Assembly: GCA_021793155.1 (NCBI GenBank)
Contig: JAJYTF010000001.1
Coordinates: forward strand, 186,001-250,000
Reading direction: 5' to 3'
DNA from: Pseudomonadota bacterium
GTDB taxonomy: Bacteria; Pseudomonadota; Alphaproteobacteria; Rhodospirillales; Magnetospirillaceae
Length of the DNA: 64,000 nucleotides
How positions within the stretch are numbered: the first letter of the stretch is position 1; the number at the start of each line of letters is the position of its first letter. A program made the position numbers and the translations under genes. The notes beneath the pieces were generated by a model. That model had not been told where the DNA came from. It ran no database searches and saw only the letters and a program-made list of their open reading frames with translations. Shown here in pieces: positions 9,869 through 19,109 of the stretch.

Positions 9869-10041
9869 CGGCCGGAACGTTAGCCCAGCCCTTGGCGGAA
9901 GTCCAATCCGGCAGAGACCTCAGATGGCGAACGCCCGAACGCGCGCTCTGATGCGAGACCGAACGAGATGCTGACGCGCTGGCCTGGCCGGCGATCGAGG
10001 GGCGACCGGCAATCAGGTAAGACCTTGACGGCCAAATCAGT

Positions 10042-11322
10042 ATGTTCCTATACCTGCCTCGCATGACGCCGTCTCTTCTCTCAACCTTCGGCCGAACGCT
10101 GCGCGATCCTGTTCTTCGCCGCTGGCGGCTGGATCGTTTGCTCGGTCGTTGGACGGCTGCCGAGGCGCCGGCGCCGGCCGACAGTGCGGTCGCTCTGCAG
10201 GCGCGCACCCATTATTGCCTCGCCGTCGACCGCGGCGACGACCAGGCCGCCGCCGCCAATCTTGCCGTCCTGTTTGCCGAAGCCGACCGCCTGATCGGCC
10301 CCTCCGGCGTGCTGCGGGAGGATTCGACGGCCTATCATCTGCGGCTGACCCACGGCTATGCCGAGGCCTGGCTGGCGGCGCGGCGCCATTGCCGCGGCGA
10401 GACAAGCCGGCTGGAGGCCATCCTGCGCCGCCTGCTGGCGGCCCTGTCCGCCTTGGCCCTGCCTGGCGGCCTGCCGGAGATCGGCGAGGTTCCGGCGGAT
10501 CCGCCGCCCGCCCTCCTGGCCGGCCTTCTGCCCGGCGGACCGGTGAACGGCGGTTGGCTGGGCTCCCTGACGGCGGCGGAGCGGGATTCTCTGGTGGCGC
10601 TGCGCGATACGGAACGGCTGCATGATCTGGAGCTGCTACGGGCCGACGGCTGGCTGCGCAGCGACTTCGGGCCGTGGAGCGGCCTCTGGCATGCGGCGCC
10701 CGCCGGCTGGCCCTCCTTCTCCGGGCATGGCCACCAGGATCTCGGCAGTTCCGTACTTCATTACGAAGGCATGGCGATTTTCGTCGATCCTGGCTCGCCG
10801 CCCCCGACATGTCCGGCGCGGCTGGCCGCCGCCTATCGCTCGGCCAGCGCGCACAACGGCTTGACACTGGACGGCGCCGACCCCTATCCGCAGGATCGCC
10901 CGGTCTATTCCGACGCCTTCCGCCAGGCCGTCGGCGGCCCGCCCCCCAGCTTGCGCGCCGAGTTCGACGGGGTGTCGCTGCAGTATTCCGGGTTCGACCG
11001 ATTAGGGGGACCACGCGGCTGCAGCCGCCGCTGGCGGTTCGACGGCGGCAAGCTCGCCATCGAGGATGTGATCCTCGGCACCGGCCGTCAACGGGTCGAA
11101 CGGCGACTGATCACGCCCTGGCCGGTGGTCATGGACGACAGCGCCACACCGGTCATCCGCGGCCCCCGGGATTTCCGCGTCAGCGGCGAGGCGCCGGCGG
11201 GATTGCGGCCGTTCCGCCGGTGGACGGTCAAGGGTGATGAACAGCCGTTGACCATGATCCTGTTCAGCAGCCGCAGCAACCTGCCATGGCACGGCCTGCT
11301 GCGAGTTGAACCGCTCTCGTAA
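10042..11322 (+). CDS. Heparinase II/III-like protein of the polysaccharide locus
   Basis: The 426 residues end in a heparinase II/III-type beta domain recognised by SFSGHGHQDLGSSVLHYEGMAIFVDPGS, matching the family pattern of a His-rich turn followed by VDPG. The helical N-terminal part is shorter than in secreted 550-650-residue lyases, and no signal peptide is evident. Relatives sit in exopolysaccharide loci beside WecA- and CapD-like genes, as here, and are assumed to trim or modify uronic-acid polymers. An ATG seven codons in (10063) is an alternative start. The stop overlaps the next start by one base. Confidence 0.8.
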   Translation: MFLYLPRMTPSLLSTFGRTLRDPVLRRWRLDRLLGRWTAAEAPAPADSAVALQARTHYCLAVDRGDDQAAAANLAVLFAEADRLIGPSGVLREDSTAYHLRLTHGYAEAWLAARRHCRGETSRLEAILRRLLAALSALALPGGLPEIGEVPADPPPALLAGLLPGGPVNGGWLGSLTAAERDSLVALRDTERLHDLELLRADGWLRSDFGPWSGLWHAAPAGWPSFSGHGHQDLGSSVLHYEGMAIFVDPGSPPPTCPARLAAAYRSASAHNGLTLDGADPYPQDRPVYSDAFRQAVGGPPPSLRAEFDGVSLQYSGFDRLGGPRGCSRRWRFDGGKLAIEDVILGTGRQRVERRLITPWPVVMDDSATPVIRGPRDFRVSGEAPAGLRPFRRWTVKGDEQPLTMILFSSRSNLPWHGLLRVEPLS

Positions 11323-12314
11323 TGAACGTCGGGCTGGCATTCTTCCTGACCCTTGCCGCCGCAATTTTGGCGACCCGCGCCGTCCTGGGATGGCTACGCC
11401 ACCGCCAGATCCTGGACCATCCCAACGAACGGTCGAGTCACAGCCGGCCAACGCCGCGGGGCGGCGGCCTGGCGGTGACGCCGGTGGCGCTGCTGGCCTG
11501 GGCCTGCCTGGCCCTGACCGGCACAAGCCAACCGGGCGTCTGGCCGGTCCTGGGCGGAGCGGCGGTCCTTCTGGCGTTGTCCTGGCGGGACGACCGGCGT
11601 TCGCTGCCGCCCCATCTGCGACTGGCGGTACATGTCGCGGCGGCGGTCGCGGGCATCGCCGGGCTGCCGGCCGAACAGGCGGTCTTCCAGGGTCTGCTGC
11701 CGTTCTGGCTGGACCGGGCGGCGGCAGTGCTGGCCTGGGTCTGGTTCGTCAATCTCTACAATTTCATGGACGGCATCGACGGCATCACCGGCGTCGAGAC
11801 GGCTGCCATCGGCCTTGGACTGATGCTGGTCGACCTGACTGCCGGGCAGGCTGCCGGCGCCCCGGCAGCAGCCGCCATCGCCGCCGCCGGCCTCGGCTTC
11901 CTGGTGTGGAACTGGCATCCGGCGAAGCTCTTCCTGGGCGATTCGGGCAGCGTTCCACTTGGCTATCTGCTGGGCTGGCTGCTGCTGTCGGCCGCAGCCC
12001 AGGGCCAATGGGGGGCAGCGATGATCCTGCCCGCCTATTACCTGGCCGACGCCACCCTGACCCTGGGCAAGCGGGCGCTCAAGGGCGAGAAAGTGTGGCA
12101 GGCCCATCGCCAGCACTTCTACCAGCGGGCGCTGGGCGGCGGCGCCAGCCATGCCGACGTGGTCAGGCTGATCCTGGCCACCAACATCCTGCTGGTCCTG
12201 CTGACCCTGTGGGCCGGCCACCACCCCTGGCCGGCCGTGATCCTGGCGGCCATGGTGGTCGCCGCCCTGCTGGCCCGGTTCACCCGGATGGGGCGGCGGG
12301 GCAACCTGCGTTAA
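11322..12314 (+). CDS. WecA/MraY-family polyprenyl-phosphate sugar-1-phosphate transferase
   Basis: The 330-residue polytopic membrane protein has the family signatures DHPNERSSHSRPTPRGGGLAV, NLYNFMDGIDGITGVE (Mg-binding aspartates), NWHPAKLFLGDSGSVPLGYLLG and a late His cluster (WQAHRQHFYQRAL). It transfers a HexNAc-1-phosphate from a UDP sugar to undecaprenyl phosphate on the cytoplasmic face, starting lipid-linked glycan synthesis. It is translationally coupled (TAATG) to the heparinase-like gene. Together with the CapD-type dehydratase it suggests a 6-deoxy-HexNAc first sugar, which is inference. Confidence 0.93.
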   Translation: MNVGLAFFLTLAAAILATRAVLGWLRHRQILDHPNERSSHSRPTPRGGGLAVTPVALLAWACLALTGTSQPGVWPVLGGAAVLLALSWRDDRRSLPPHLRLAVHVAAAVAGIAGLPAEQAVFQGLLPFWLDRAAAVLAWVWFVNLYNFMDGIDGITGVETAAIGLGLMLVDLTAGQAAGAPAAAAIAAAGLGFLVWNWHPAKLFLGDSGSVPLGYLLGWLLLSAAAQGQWGAAMILPAYYLADATLTLGKRALKGEKVWQAHRQHFYQRALGGGASHADVVRLILATNILLVLLTLWAGHHPWPAVILAAMVVAALLARFTRMGRRGNLR

Positions 12315-12488
12315 ATTCGACGCTGGTTGCAACCAGCGGCCGTTGAGGCCGCAGCCATGTGCGCGGAGGCGCGCCCGGCGAGAGCAAATCCAAGAAACCA
12401 CCAATCGCGCCATTGCCGGTTCATTCGCTTCCCGGCTGGCGAAACCGCCTTATATAGGAAGACCACCAACTTCGCTCGGGCCCCCCAG

Positions 12489-12926
12489 ATGGACGGCAAG
12501 ATCGTCATTCCCTGTCCCCACTGCGATACCTTGAACCGCGTGCCGGTCAGCCGGCTGGGCGACGGCGGCAAATGCGGCAGCTGCGGCCAACGGCTGTTCA
12601 CCGGCCACCCCATTACCCTCGACGCCCGGCGATTCCAGCGTCATGCCGGAGCCGAGCTGCCGCTGCTGGTGGATTTCTGGGCCGCCTGGTGCGGCCCCTG
12701 CCGGGCCATGGCTCCGGTGTTCGAGGCCGCCGCACACGAGCTGGAGCCGCGCTTGCGATTTGGCAAGGTGGATACGGAAGCCGAGTCGAGCCTGGCTGCG
12801 CGCCATGCCATCCAGGCCATCCCGACACTGATCCTGTTCCGCGACGGCCGCGAGCTGGCCCGCCTCAGCGGCGCCCTGTCGGGCGGGGAATTGCGCCGCT
12901 GGATCGCCGCGACCCTCGGCGATTGA
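12489..12926 (+). CDS. trxC: Thioredoxin 2
   Basis: The 145-residue protein has an N-terminal zinc ribbon with two CxxC pairs (CPHC, CGSC) followed by a thioredoxin domain with the active site WCGPC, a cis-proline segment IQAIPTLILF and the usual length for TrxC. It reduces disulfides in the cytoplasm and is often induced by oxidative stress. The frame stays open upstream to 12327, but the ATG at 12489 gives the conserved N-terminus MDGKIVIPCPHC. The 174 bases before it show no other gene. It ends five bases from the convergent GDH gene. Confidence 0.95.
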   Translation: MDGKIVIPCPHCDTLNRVPVSRLGDGGKCGSCGQRLFTGHPITLDARRFQRHAGAELPLLVDFWAAWCGPCRAMAPVFEAAAHELEPRLRFGKVDTEAESSLAARHAIQAIPTLILFRDGRELARLSGALSGGELRRWIAATLGD

Positions 12927-12931
12927 CGGCC

Positions 12932-15900
12932 CTATCCCTCGCTCAAGCCGCGGAACTGGTGGCTGGCGACAACGAGGGTGGCGAGATCCAGCTTGCCGGC
13001 GGTTTTCAATTCGCCCAATAGCTGCTCGGCCCGCTCAACCGCGGCGCGCCGATTGTCGATCCAGGCGGCCAGCACCTCCTCCGCCGGCAGGTCGTCGCCG
13101 TTCGCCGCGGCGACATTGGCGGTGAGCGCCGCCTGTCGGGCGTAGAGGTCGTCGATCACCGCATCGATGGCCAGCTTCTGCCAGTGACTCCCGCCCGGCA
13201 AATTTTCAGCGGCGGCCCGCAGCCAACCCAGGCCGAAGCGGGCGGCGATCAGGAAATAGAGCCGCCCCACCGTGTCCACCGGCCGGCCGACGCGGGTGGC
13301 GATACTGCTGATGTCGTTCGCCGAAGCCAGCACGATCAGTCCGGCCACACGCCGTGCCAGTTCGTCCGGCACGCCGGCCGTCCGGTACTCCTCGGCCCGC
13401 GCTGCCAGAGCGGCGATCGTGTCGGCCGGCAGCACGTTGTCCAGCTGTTCCAGCAGCATGGCGGTTCCCGGCGCCAGTTCGGCCCGCAGGCGACCGATGT
13501 CGAGCGGCCGCGATGCGTGGGTCAGCACCCAGCCGACGCCGCGTTCGATCAGGCGGTTGGCCTCGATGTACATGGCCGTCTGCACGGCCGCCGGCACTTT
13601 GGCGTCCAGGGCCTCGATCTGCTGCCAAATGTCACGCAGGCCGAAGCCGTCGCGCACGATCAGATAGGCGCGCGCCACCTCGGCCGGCGAACTGCCGGTG
13701 CGCTCGGCGATGCGCGCGACGAAACTGCCGCCGATCCGATTGACCATGCTGTTGGTGGCCGAGGTGGCGATGATCTCGCGCCGCAGCCGATGGCGGTCCA
13801 TGCGCGACCTCCACTCGGCCGTCTGCAGGGCGGTCGGAAAATAGCGGATCAGATCGTCGAGCAGCAACGGGTCGTCGGGAAGGTCGGATTCCAGAATGGA
13901 ATCGTAGAGCCACAGCTTGGCATAGGCCAGCAGTACCGAAATCTCCGGCCGGGTCAGGCCGATGCCGGCATGGGCCCGGCGCGCCAGCTCCTGGTCCGAG
14001 GGCAGGAATTCCACCTCACGGTCGAGACGGCCGGCCCGTTCGAGCATGCGCATGAAGCGATCCTGCTCGTCCAGCATTTCCGGCGCCTGTGCTTCGAAGA
14101 TGGAGATGGCCTGGGTCTGCAGGTAGTTGTCGCGAAGCACCAGACCGGCGACCTCGTCGGTCATCGCCACCAGCAGCTCGTTCCGCTGCTTGGCGGTCAG
14201 GTCGCCTTCCGCCACCGCCGCATCCACCAGGATCTTGATGTTCACTTCGTGGTCCGAGCAGTCGACACCGGCCGAGTTGTCGATGGCGTCGGTGTTGAGC
14301 CGCACGCCGGCCAGCGCCGCCTCGATGCGGCCGCGCTGGGTCACCGCCAGGTTGGCCCCCTCGCCCACCACCCGGCAGCGCAAGGCAGCGCCGTCGATGC
14401 GCAAGGCATCGTTGCTGCGGTCCCCGACCTCGGCGTTGGTCTCGGCACCGGCCTTCACATAGGTGCCGATGCCGCCGAACCACAGGAGATCCACCGGCGC
14501 CGCCAGCAGGCAGCGAATCAGGTCGGCGGGCGCCATTCTGTCCGTTTCGATACCAAACTGATCCCGTATGCGAGCCGACAGGAGGATGGTCTTAGCGTCG
14601 CGGGGAAACACCCCACCGCCTTCGGAAATCTTCGCCGGGTCGTAGTCGGCCCAGCTCGACCGCGGCAGTTCGAACAGGCGCCGTCGCTCGACGAGCGAGA
14701 CGCGCGCATCGGGATCGGGATCGAGGAAGATGTGCCGGTGGTCGAAAGCCGCGATCAGCCTGATTTTCGGCGAACGCAGCATACCGTTGCCGAAAACGTC
14801 GCCCGACATGTCGCCGACGCCGACCACGGTGAACTCTTCGCTTTGTACGTCGCGGCCCATCTCGCGGAAATGCCGTTCCACCGATTCCCAGGCGCCGCGC
14901 GCGGTGATGGCCATGGCTTTATGATCATAGCCGCGACTGCCGCCCGAGGCGAAAGCGTCACCTAGCCAGAAGCCATATTCCGCCGCGACACCGTTGGCGA
15001 TGTCGGAAAAGGCCGCCGTCCCCTTGTCGGCGGCGACCACCAAATAAGGATCGTCGCCGTCGCGGCGCACCACCTGGGGCGGCGGACGCACCTGGCCGCC
15101 GGCCAGGTTGTCGGTCAGGTCGAGCAGCCCGCGCATTAGCGTCCGGTAGCAGGCGATGCCCTCTTCTAGCAGCGCTTCGCGGCCGCCGTCCTTCGGTGGC
15201 CGCTTGACGACGAAGCCACCCTTCGATCCCACCGGCACGATGACGGCGTTCTTCACCATCTGCGCCTTCATCAGCCCCAGGATCTCGGTGCGGAAGTCCT
15301 CGGGCCGATCGGACCAGCGGATGCCGCCGCGCGCCACTTTGCCGCCGCGCAGATGGATGCCTTCCATGCGCGGCGCGTAGACGAAGATCTCCATCATCGG
15401 GCGGGGCAGCGGCAACCCCTGGATCCGCCGGCTGTCCAGTTTCAGCGACAGATAGGGCTTAGGTCCACCGTCGGTGCCGGTCTGGAAGTAGTTGGTGCGG
15501 ACCGTGCACTCCACCAGGTTGAGGAATCGGCGCAGGATCCGATCGTCATCGGCGCTGGTGACCGCCTCGAGCGCCAGGTCGATGGCCGCCAGCAGCTCTG
15601 GGCCGTCGCTCGGGGCATGGGGGTCGAAACGGGTCTCGAACAGCTGGACCAGCAGGGTGGCGACCTTGGGATTGGCAGCGACGCTGCGTTCCACATAGCT
15701 CTGGCTGAAGGTCGAACCGGCCTGGCGCAGGTACTTTGAATAGGCCCTGAGCAGCGTCACCTGCCGCCAGGTCAGGCCGGCATTGACCACCAGCCGGTTG
15801 AACCCATCGTCTTCCGCATCCCCCTGCCACAGCGCGCGGAAGGCGTCCTCGAAACGGTCGCGCAAGCGGTCGACCTCGATGGCCTCGCGGTTCAGGCTGG

Positions 15901-17740
15901 CCATGGTGAAATCGTGGATCCACAGGCTGGGTTCGCCATCTCGCCGCAGTTCATGCGGCAGTTCCGAGATGGCCCGGAAACCCATGTGTTCGAACAGAGG
16001 CAGCACGTCCGACAGGGCGACCGGCTGGCCGGTTCGGTATATCTTAAAGCGCAACTCGTCCTCGGGCGCTTCGACCGGCCGGTAGAGATGCAGGCCCAGC
16101 CCGCCGGCCGCCGCCTCGATACGGTCGATGTCGAGCAGGGTACCGCGCGGCGCCGTCACCTCGCGGAACGATAGCGGGAAACTGTTCCCCCAGCGGCGGT
16201 AGAGCGCCAGGCCGCGATCTTCGCCATGGGTCTCGACCAGCGCCTCCTGCAACCGGTCGTTCCACGAACGGGCCGCCTCGGCCACCCTGGCCTCCAACGC
16301 CTGGCCGTCGATATCCGGCAGGCTTTCGGGATCGGTCTTGATGATGATATGCACCCGGGCCAGCGCGCTGTCGCCGACCTGGGTGTACCAGTTGGCAACC
16401 CGGCCGGCGCAAGCCTCTTCCAGGATGTCCTGGATCTGCTCGCGCAAGCGCGTGTCGTAGCGGTCGCGCGGGATGAATACCAGCGCCGAAATGAAGCGTT
16501 TGAATTCGTCGCGGCGCAGGAATACGGCCACTTTCTGCCGCTCCTGCAGGCGCAGGATGCCCATCGCCGTATCGAACAGGACGTCCTTCCCGATCTGCAA
16601 TAGCTCGTCGCGCGGATAGTTCTCGAGGATTGCCAGCAGGGCCTTCCCGTCGTGGCTGGCCGCCGGCAAGCCGGCACGTCCGATGATGTGTTGCACCTTG
16701 CGGCGCAGCAGCGGAATCATTAACGGACTCAACGTATAGGCGGCGTGGGTGAACAGGCCGATGATGCCGTGCATACCCACCACCTTGCCCGCTTCATCGA
16801 AACATTTGACCCCGATGATGTCGAGCGGCACCGCCCGGTGCACCGTGGAGATGCGGTCGGCCTTGGCCAGCATCACCAGATAGGGCCGCGACAGGAACAC
16901 CTGCACTTCCGGCGGCATGGCGCCGGTAAGGCGGCCATTGTCGAAGAGCTTGAGGCCGCCGCCCTGCATCAGGCCCAGGCCGCTCTCGGGCTCGACCTCG
17001 ATGCCGCCGCCCTGGTCGAAGCGGAACCGGCAGGTGCCGAGGATGGTGAAGTGATCGTCATGGATCCAGCGCAGGAACTCCTGGGCTTCGGTCTGTTCGG
17101 CCGGATCCACTCCGGGCTGCGGCCGCTCCAGCCCGGCGATCAGGTCGAGAACGGTCCGCCGCATCGGTGCCCAGGATTCGACGGCAGTCCGCACATCGGC
17201 CAGGACGCGGGCCACTTCCTGGCCGAGCAGATCGGTCTCGCCGCCCTGCGGCTGGCGATCGATCTCGATGTGCATGAAGCTTTCGGCCCGGGTCGCCTCG
17301 CCCGGTTGCTCGGCCAGATCGAGCAATTTGCCGGTCTCGTCACGCAAAACCGGCAGGATCGGATGGACGATGAGATGGATACCGATCTCGTGGCGGTGCA
17401 GGACAGCCGTCACCGAGTCCACCAGGAACGGCATGTCGTCGTTGATGATCTCGATCACGCTGTGCGGGCAGTCCCAGCCGCCCTCGTCGGCATGTGGCTG
17501 GTATATGCGAAGCTTGGGCATGCCCGGGGAGCGGTGCCTGGCGAACGACAGCAACGCCATTGCGGCCCCGTACAGGGCCTCGGGTTCGCGGCGCAGGATA
17601 TCCTCGGGCGCGACATTGGCGTAATAAGCCCGCAACAGGCGCTCGGCGGCGCCGCGCAGGGCCGGTTCCACGCGCTGATGGGCCAGTGCCACCGCCTTCT
17701 CGACGAAACTGTCCTTCAGATGATCGATACGTTGGGCCAT
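12932..17740 (-). CDS. gdhB: Large NAD-dependent glutamate dehydrogenase (GDH-180 class)
   Basis: The 1602-residue enzyme oxidises glutamate to 2-oxoglutarate and ammonia with NAD+. The length and layout match the Bac_GDH family: a long N-terminal regulatory region with ACT-like segments, then the catalytic core with KGGFVVKRPPKDGG, IANGVAAEYGFWLGDAFASGGSRGYDHKAMAITARGAWESV, VVGVGDMSGDVFGNGML, GGIGTYVKA and VGEGANLAVTQRGRIEAA. The helical C-terminal third is complete. It is a single gene, divergent from the Rieske gene with a 195-base shared upstream region. The symbol follows common usage; no paralogue is in the window. Confidence 0.96.
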   Translation of the reverse strand: MAQRIDHLKDSFVEKAVALAHQRVEPALRGAAERLLRAYYANVAPEDILRREPEALYGAAMALLSFARHRSPGMPKLRIYQPHADEGGWDCPHSVIEIINDDMPFLVDSVTAVLHRHEIGIHLIVHPILPVLRDETGKLLDLAEQPGEATRAESFMHIEIDRQPQGGETDLLGQEVARVLADVRTAVESWAPMRRTVLDLIAGLERPQPGVDPAEQTEAQEFLRWIHDDHFTILGTCRFRFDQGGGIEVEPESGLGLMQGGGLKLFDNGRLTGAMPPEVQVFLSRPYLVMLAKADRISTVHRAVPLDIIGVKCFDEAGKVVGMHGIIGLFTHAAYTLSPLMIPLLRRKVQHIIGRAGLPAASHDGKALLAILENYPRDELLQIGKDVLFDTAMGILRLQERQKVAVFLRRDEFKRFISALVFIPRDRYDTRLREQIQDILEEACAGRVANWYTQVGDSALARVHIIIKTDPESLPDIDGQALEARVAEAARSWNDRLQEALVETHGEDRGLALYRRWGNSFPLSFREVTAPRGTLLDIDRIEAAAGGLGLHLYRPVEAPEDELRFKIYRTGQPVALSDVLPLFEHMGFRAISELPHELRRDGEPSLWIHDFTMASLNREAIEVDRLRDRFEDAFRALWQGDAEDDGFNRLVVNAGLTWRQVTLLRAYSKYLRQAGSTFSQSYVERSVAANPKVATLLVQLFETRFDPHAPSDGPELLAAIDLALEAVTSADDDRILRRFLNLVECTVRTNYFQTGTDGGPKPYLSLKLDSRRIQGLPLPRPMMEIFVYAPRMEGIHLRGGKVARGGIRWSDRPEDFRTEILGLMKAQMVKNAVIVPVGSKGGFVVKRPPKDGGREALLEEGIACYRTLMRGLLDLTDNLAGGQVRPPPQVVRRDGDDPYLVVAADKGTAAFSDIANGVAAEYGFWLGDAFASGGSRGYDHKAMAITARGAWESVERHFREMGRDVQSEEFTVVGVGDMSGDVFGNGMLRSPKIRLIAAFDHRHIFLDPDPDARVSLVERRRLFELPRSSWADYDPAKISEGGGVFPRDAKTILLSARIRDQFGIETDRMAPADLIRCLLAAPVDLLWFGGIGTYVKAGAETNAEVGDRSNDALRIDGAALRCRVVGEGANLAVTQRGRIEAALAGVRLNTDAIDNSAGVDCSDHEVNIKILVDAAVAEGDLTAKQRNELLVAMTDEVAGLVLRDNYLQTQAISIFEAQAPEMLDEQDRFMRMLERAGRLDREVEFLPSDQELARRAHAGIGLTRPEISVLLAYAKLWLYDSILESDLPDDPLLLDDLIRYFPTALQTAEWRSRMDRHRLRREIIATSATNSMVNRIGGSFVARIAERTGSSPAEVARAYLIVRDGFGLRDIWQQIEALDAKVPAAVQTAMYIEANRLIERGVGWVLTHASRPLDIGRLRAELAPGTAMLLEQLDNVLPADTIAALAARAEEYRTAGVPDELARRVAGLIVLASANDISSIATRVGRPVDTVGRLYFLIAARFGLGWLRAAAENLPGGSHWQKLAIDAVIDDLYARQAALTANVAAANGDDLPAEEVLAAWIDNRRAAVERAEQLLGELKTAGKLDLATLVVASHQFRGLSEG

Positions 17741-17935
17741 TTCGGTTTCCGCTTCCCCGCCGTGGGTTTATGGCTTTGCCCTTTTAGGTCGTCACATCCG
17801 CGCCGACGGCTTGGAAGTGACAAATACAGGCTAAGGTGTCGTGCCGATTTTACAAGGGGATCGCCTTGATCGGCGCGAACGGCGTGCTCACCTGAAAGGC
17901 CTGCATTTCCCGCGCTCCTGTCGGGAGGATGGGTC

Positions 17936-18463
17936 ATGGACGAGGACGGCGCGACGCGACGTGACTTCCTTACCTACGCCACGGTTGCCACCGGGGCGGT
18001 CGGTACCGGTTTGGCCCTGTGGCCGTTCATCAGTTTCATGAACCCGGCCCAGGATACCCTGGCGCTGGCCAGCACCGAGGTCGACCTGGCGCCGGTTGCG
18101 CTCGGCCAGCGGATCACCGTAAGCTGGCAAGGCAAGCCGATATTCATCGTCCACCGCACGCCCGACCAGGTCCGTCAGGCCGAAGCCGACGACAATTCTC
18201 CCGGGCTGCTCGATCCTCAGCGCGACGAAGACCGGGTGCAGAAGCCGCAATGGCTGATCGTCATCGGCATCTGCACCCATTTGGGGTGCATTCCGCAAGG
18301 CCAGGCTCCCGGCTCGAACCGGGGCGAATGGGGCGGCTGGTTCTGCCCCTGCCACGGCTCGCAATACGATATTTCGGGACGTGTGCGCCACGGGCCGGCG
18401 CCGAAGAACCTGGTGGTACCCAAATACGGCTTCCGCACCAAGGATACGGTGCGCATCGGGTAA
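17936..18463 (+). CDS. petA: Rieske iron-sulfur protein (ubiquinol-cytochrome c reductase subunit), orphan
   Basis: The 175-residue protein has a Tat-type N-terminal anchor (RRDFL at residues 8-12 and a hydrophobic helix to about 38) and the Rieske cluster ligands in CTHLGC (Cys113, His115) and CPCHGS (Cys137, His140), with the disulfide cysteines Cys118 and Cys139. It belongs on the periplasmic side of the bc1 complex, carrying electrons from ubiquinol to cytochrome c1. A strong ribosome site (GGGAGG) precedes the ATG. No cytochrome b or c1 gene follows, unlike the usual petABC operon: the next gene is opposite and unrelated. Confidence 0.93.
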   Translation: MDEDGATRRDFLTYATVATGAVGTGLALWPFISFMNPAQDTLALASTEVDLAPVALGQRITVSWQGKPIFIVHRTPDQVRQAEADDNSPGLLDPQRDEDRVQKPQWLIVIGICTHLGCIPQGQAPGSNRGEWGGWFCPCHGSQYDISGRVRHGPAPKNLVVPKYGFRTKDTVRIG

Positions 18464-18488
18464 GCAAGTCGGAGCCCGTCACTGCCGT

Positions 18489-18540
18489 GCAAGCGGGAGT
18501 CCACTTGCCGGTCTGGATCCCCGTTTGCGCGGGGAGGACG
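18489..18540. repeat. REP-like palindromic intergenic repeat
   Basis: Two short hairpins stand side by side: GCAAG/CTTGC and TCCCCG/CGGGGA. The forward translation gives WIPVCAGRT, the tell-tale peptide of a dispersed palindromic repeat family common in proteobacterial genomes. It sits between the Rieske gene and a convergent gene. Confidence 0.6.
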
Positions 18541-18549
18541 CAAAGAGCG

Positions 18550-18978
18550 TCATTTCAGGATCAGCGTCTTGATCATCACGTCGTCGATCTTGGCGCCCGA
18601 CGACCGCTCGACACTTTCCATCACCAGTTTCTTGGCGATCTCGGGACCTTGTTTGGCGTCTTCGAACGCCTCCCAGCGAAAGGACGCCAAGTCATCCCTC
18701 AGCCCCTCCATGATCGCCTTCTTGGCTGAACGGGCGACGGCCAGGTTTTCCTCGTCCTTGGGCAGCAGCCACACCTCCAGATCGAGGGCGCGGTACTGTC
18801 GGTTGGAGTCCACCTGCACCGGCAGATGAATGCGGGTCAGAGCCAGATAGTTGGAGGGCACCCTGGCCTGGATTTCGTTTTTCGGCAGCGGCGGGTCCGA
18901 ATCCTGCTTCTGCTTGGCCTCGGCACCAGTCGACAACAAGGCCAGCAAGGCCGCCGCGAACACCACGCGGTGTTTCAT
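18550..18978 (-). CDS. Exported small protein of unknown function, paralogue of the gene at 19110
   Basis: The 142 residues start with a cleavable signal peptide (MKHRVVFAAALLALLSTGAEA). The mature part has the pattern of beta-strand segments (LTRIHLPVQVD, YRALDLEVWLLPKDEE) followed by a helix-rich end (AIMEGLRDDL, EIAKKLVMESVERS, DVMIKTLIL). The layout resembles the periplasmic domain of FliL-like proteins, but I cannot confirm that. It converges with the Rieske gene and is divergent from its paralogue at 19110. No catalytic motif or cysteine is seen. Confidence 0.7.
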   Translation of the reverse strand: MKHRVVFAAALLALLSTGAEAKQKQDSDPPLPKNEIQARVPSNYLALTRIHLPVQVDSNRQYRALDLEVWLLPKDEENLAVARSAKKAIMEGLRDDLASFRWEAFEDAKQGPEIAKKLVMESVERSSGAKIDDVMIKTLILK

Positions 18979-19109
18979 TCGTTCCTCGTGAGGGTGTATC
19001 TTCTCTTGTCGATCTGGGCGAAAGGATACGCCAATTCGACGGCTGTTGTCCGCTGGAAATGCAGCCTTTATAATTGTTACTTTATTTACCTCTATGGGCG
19101 ATTTGGCCG

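Noticed and set aside
13184-14965. 593-codon rightward open frame inside the GDH gene
   Set aside because: Antisense shadow of a gene with complete family signatures; no motif of its own.
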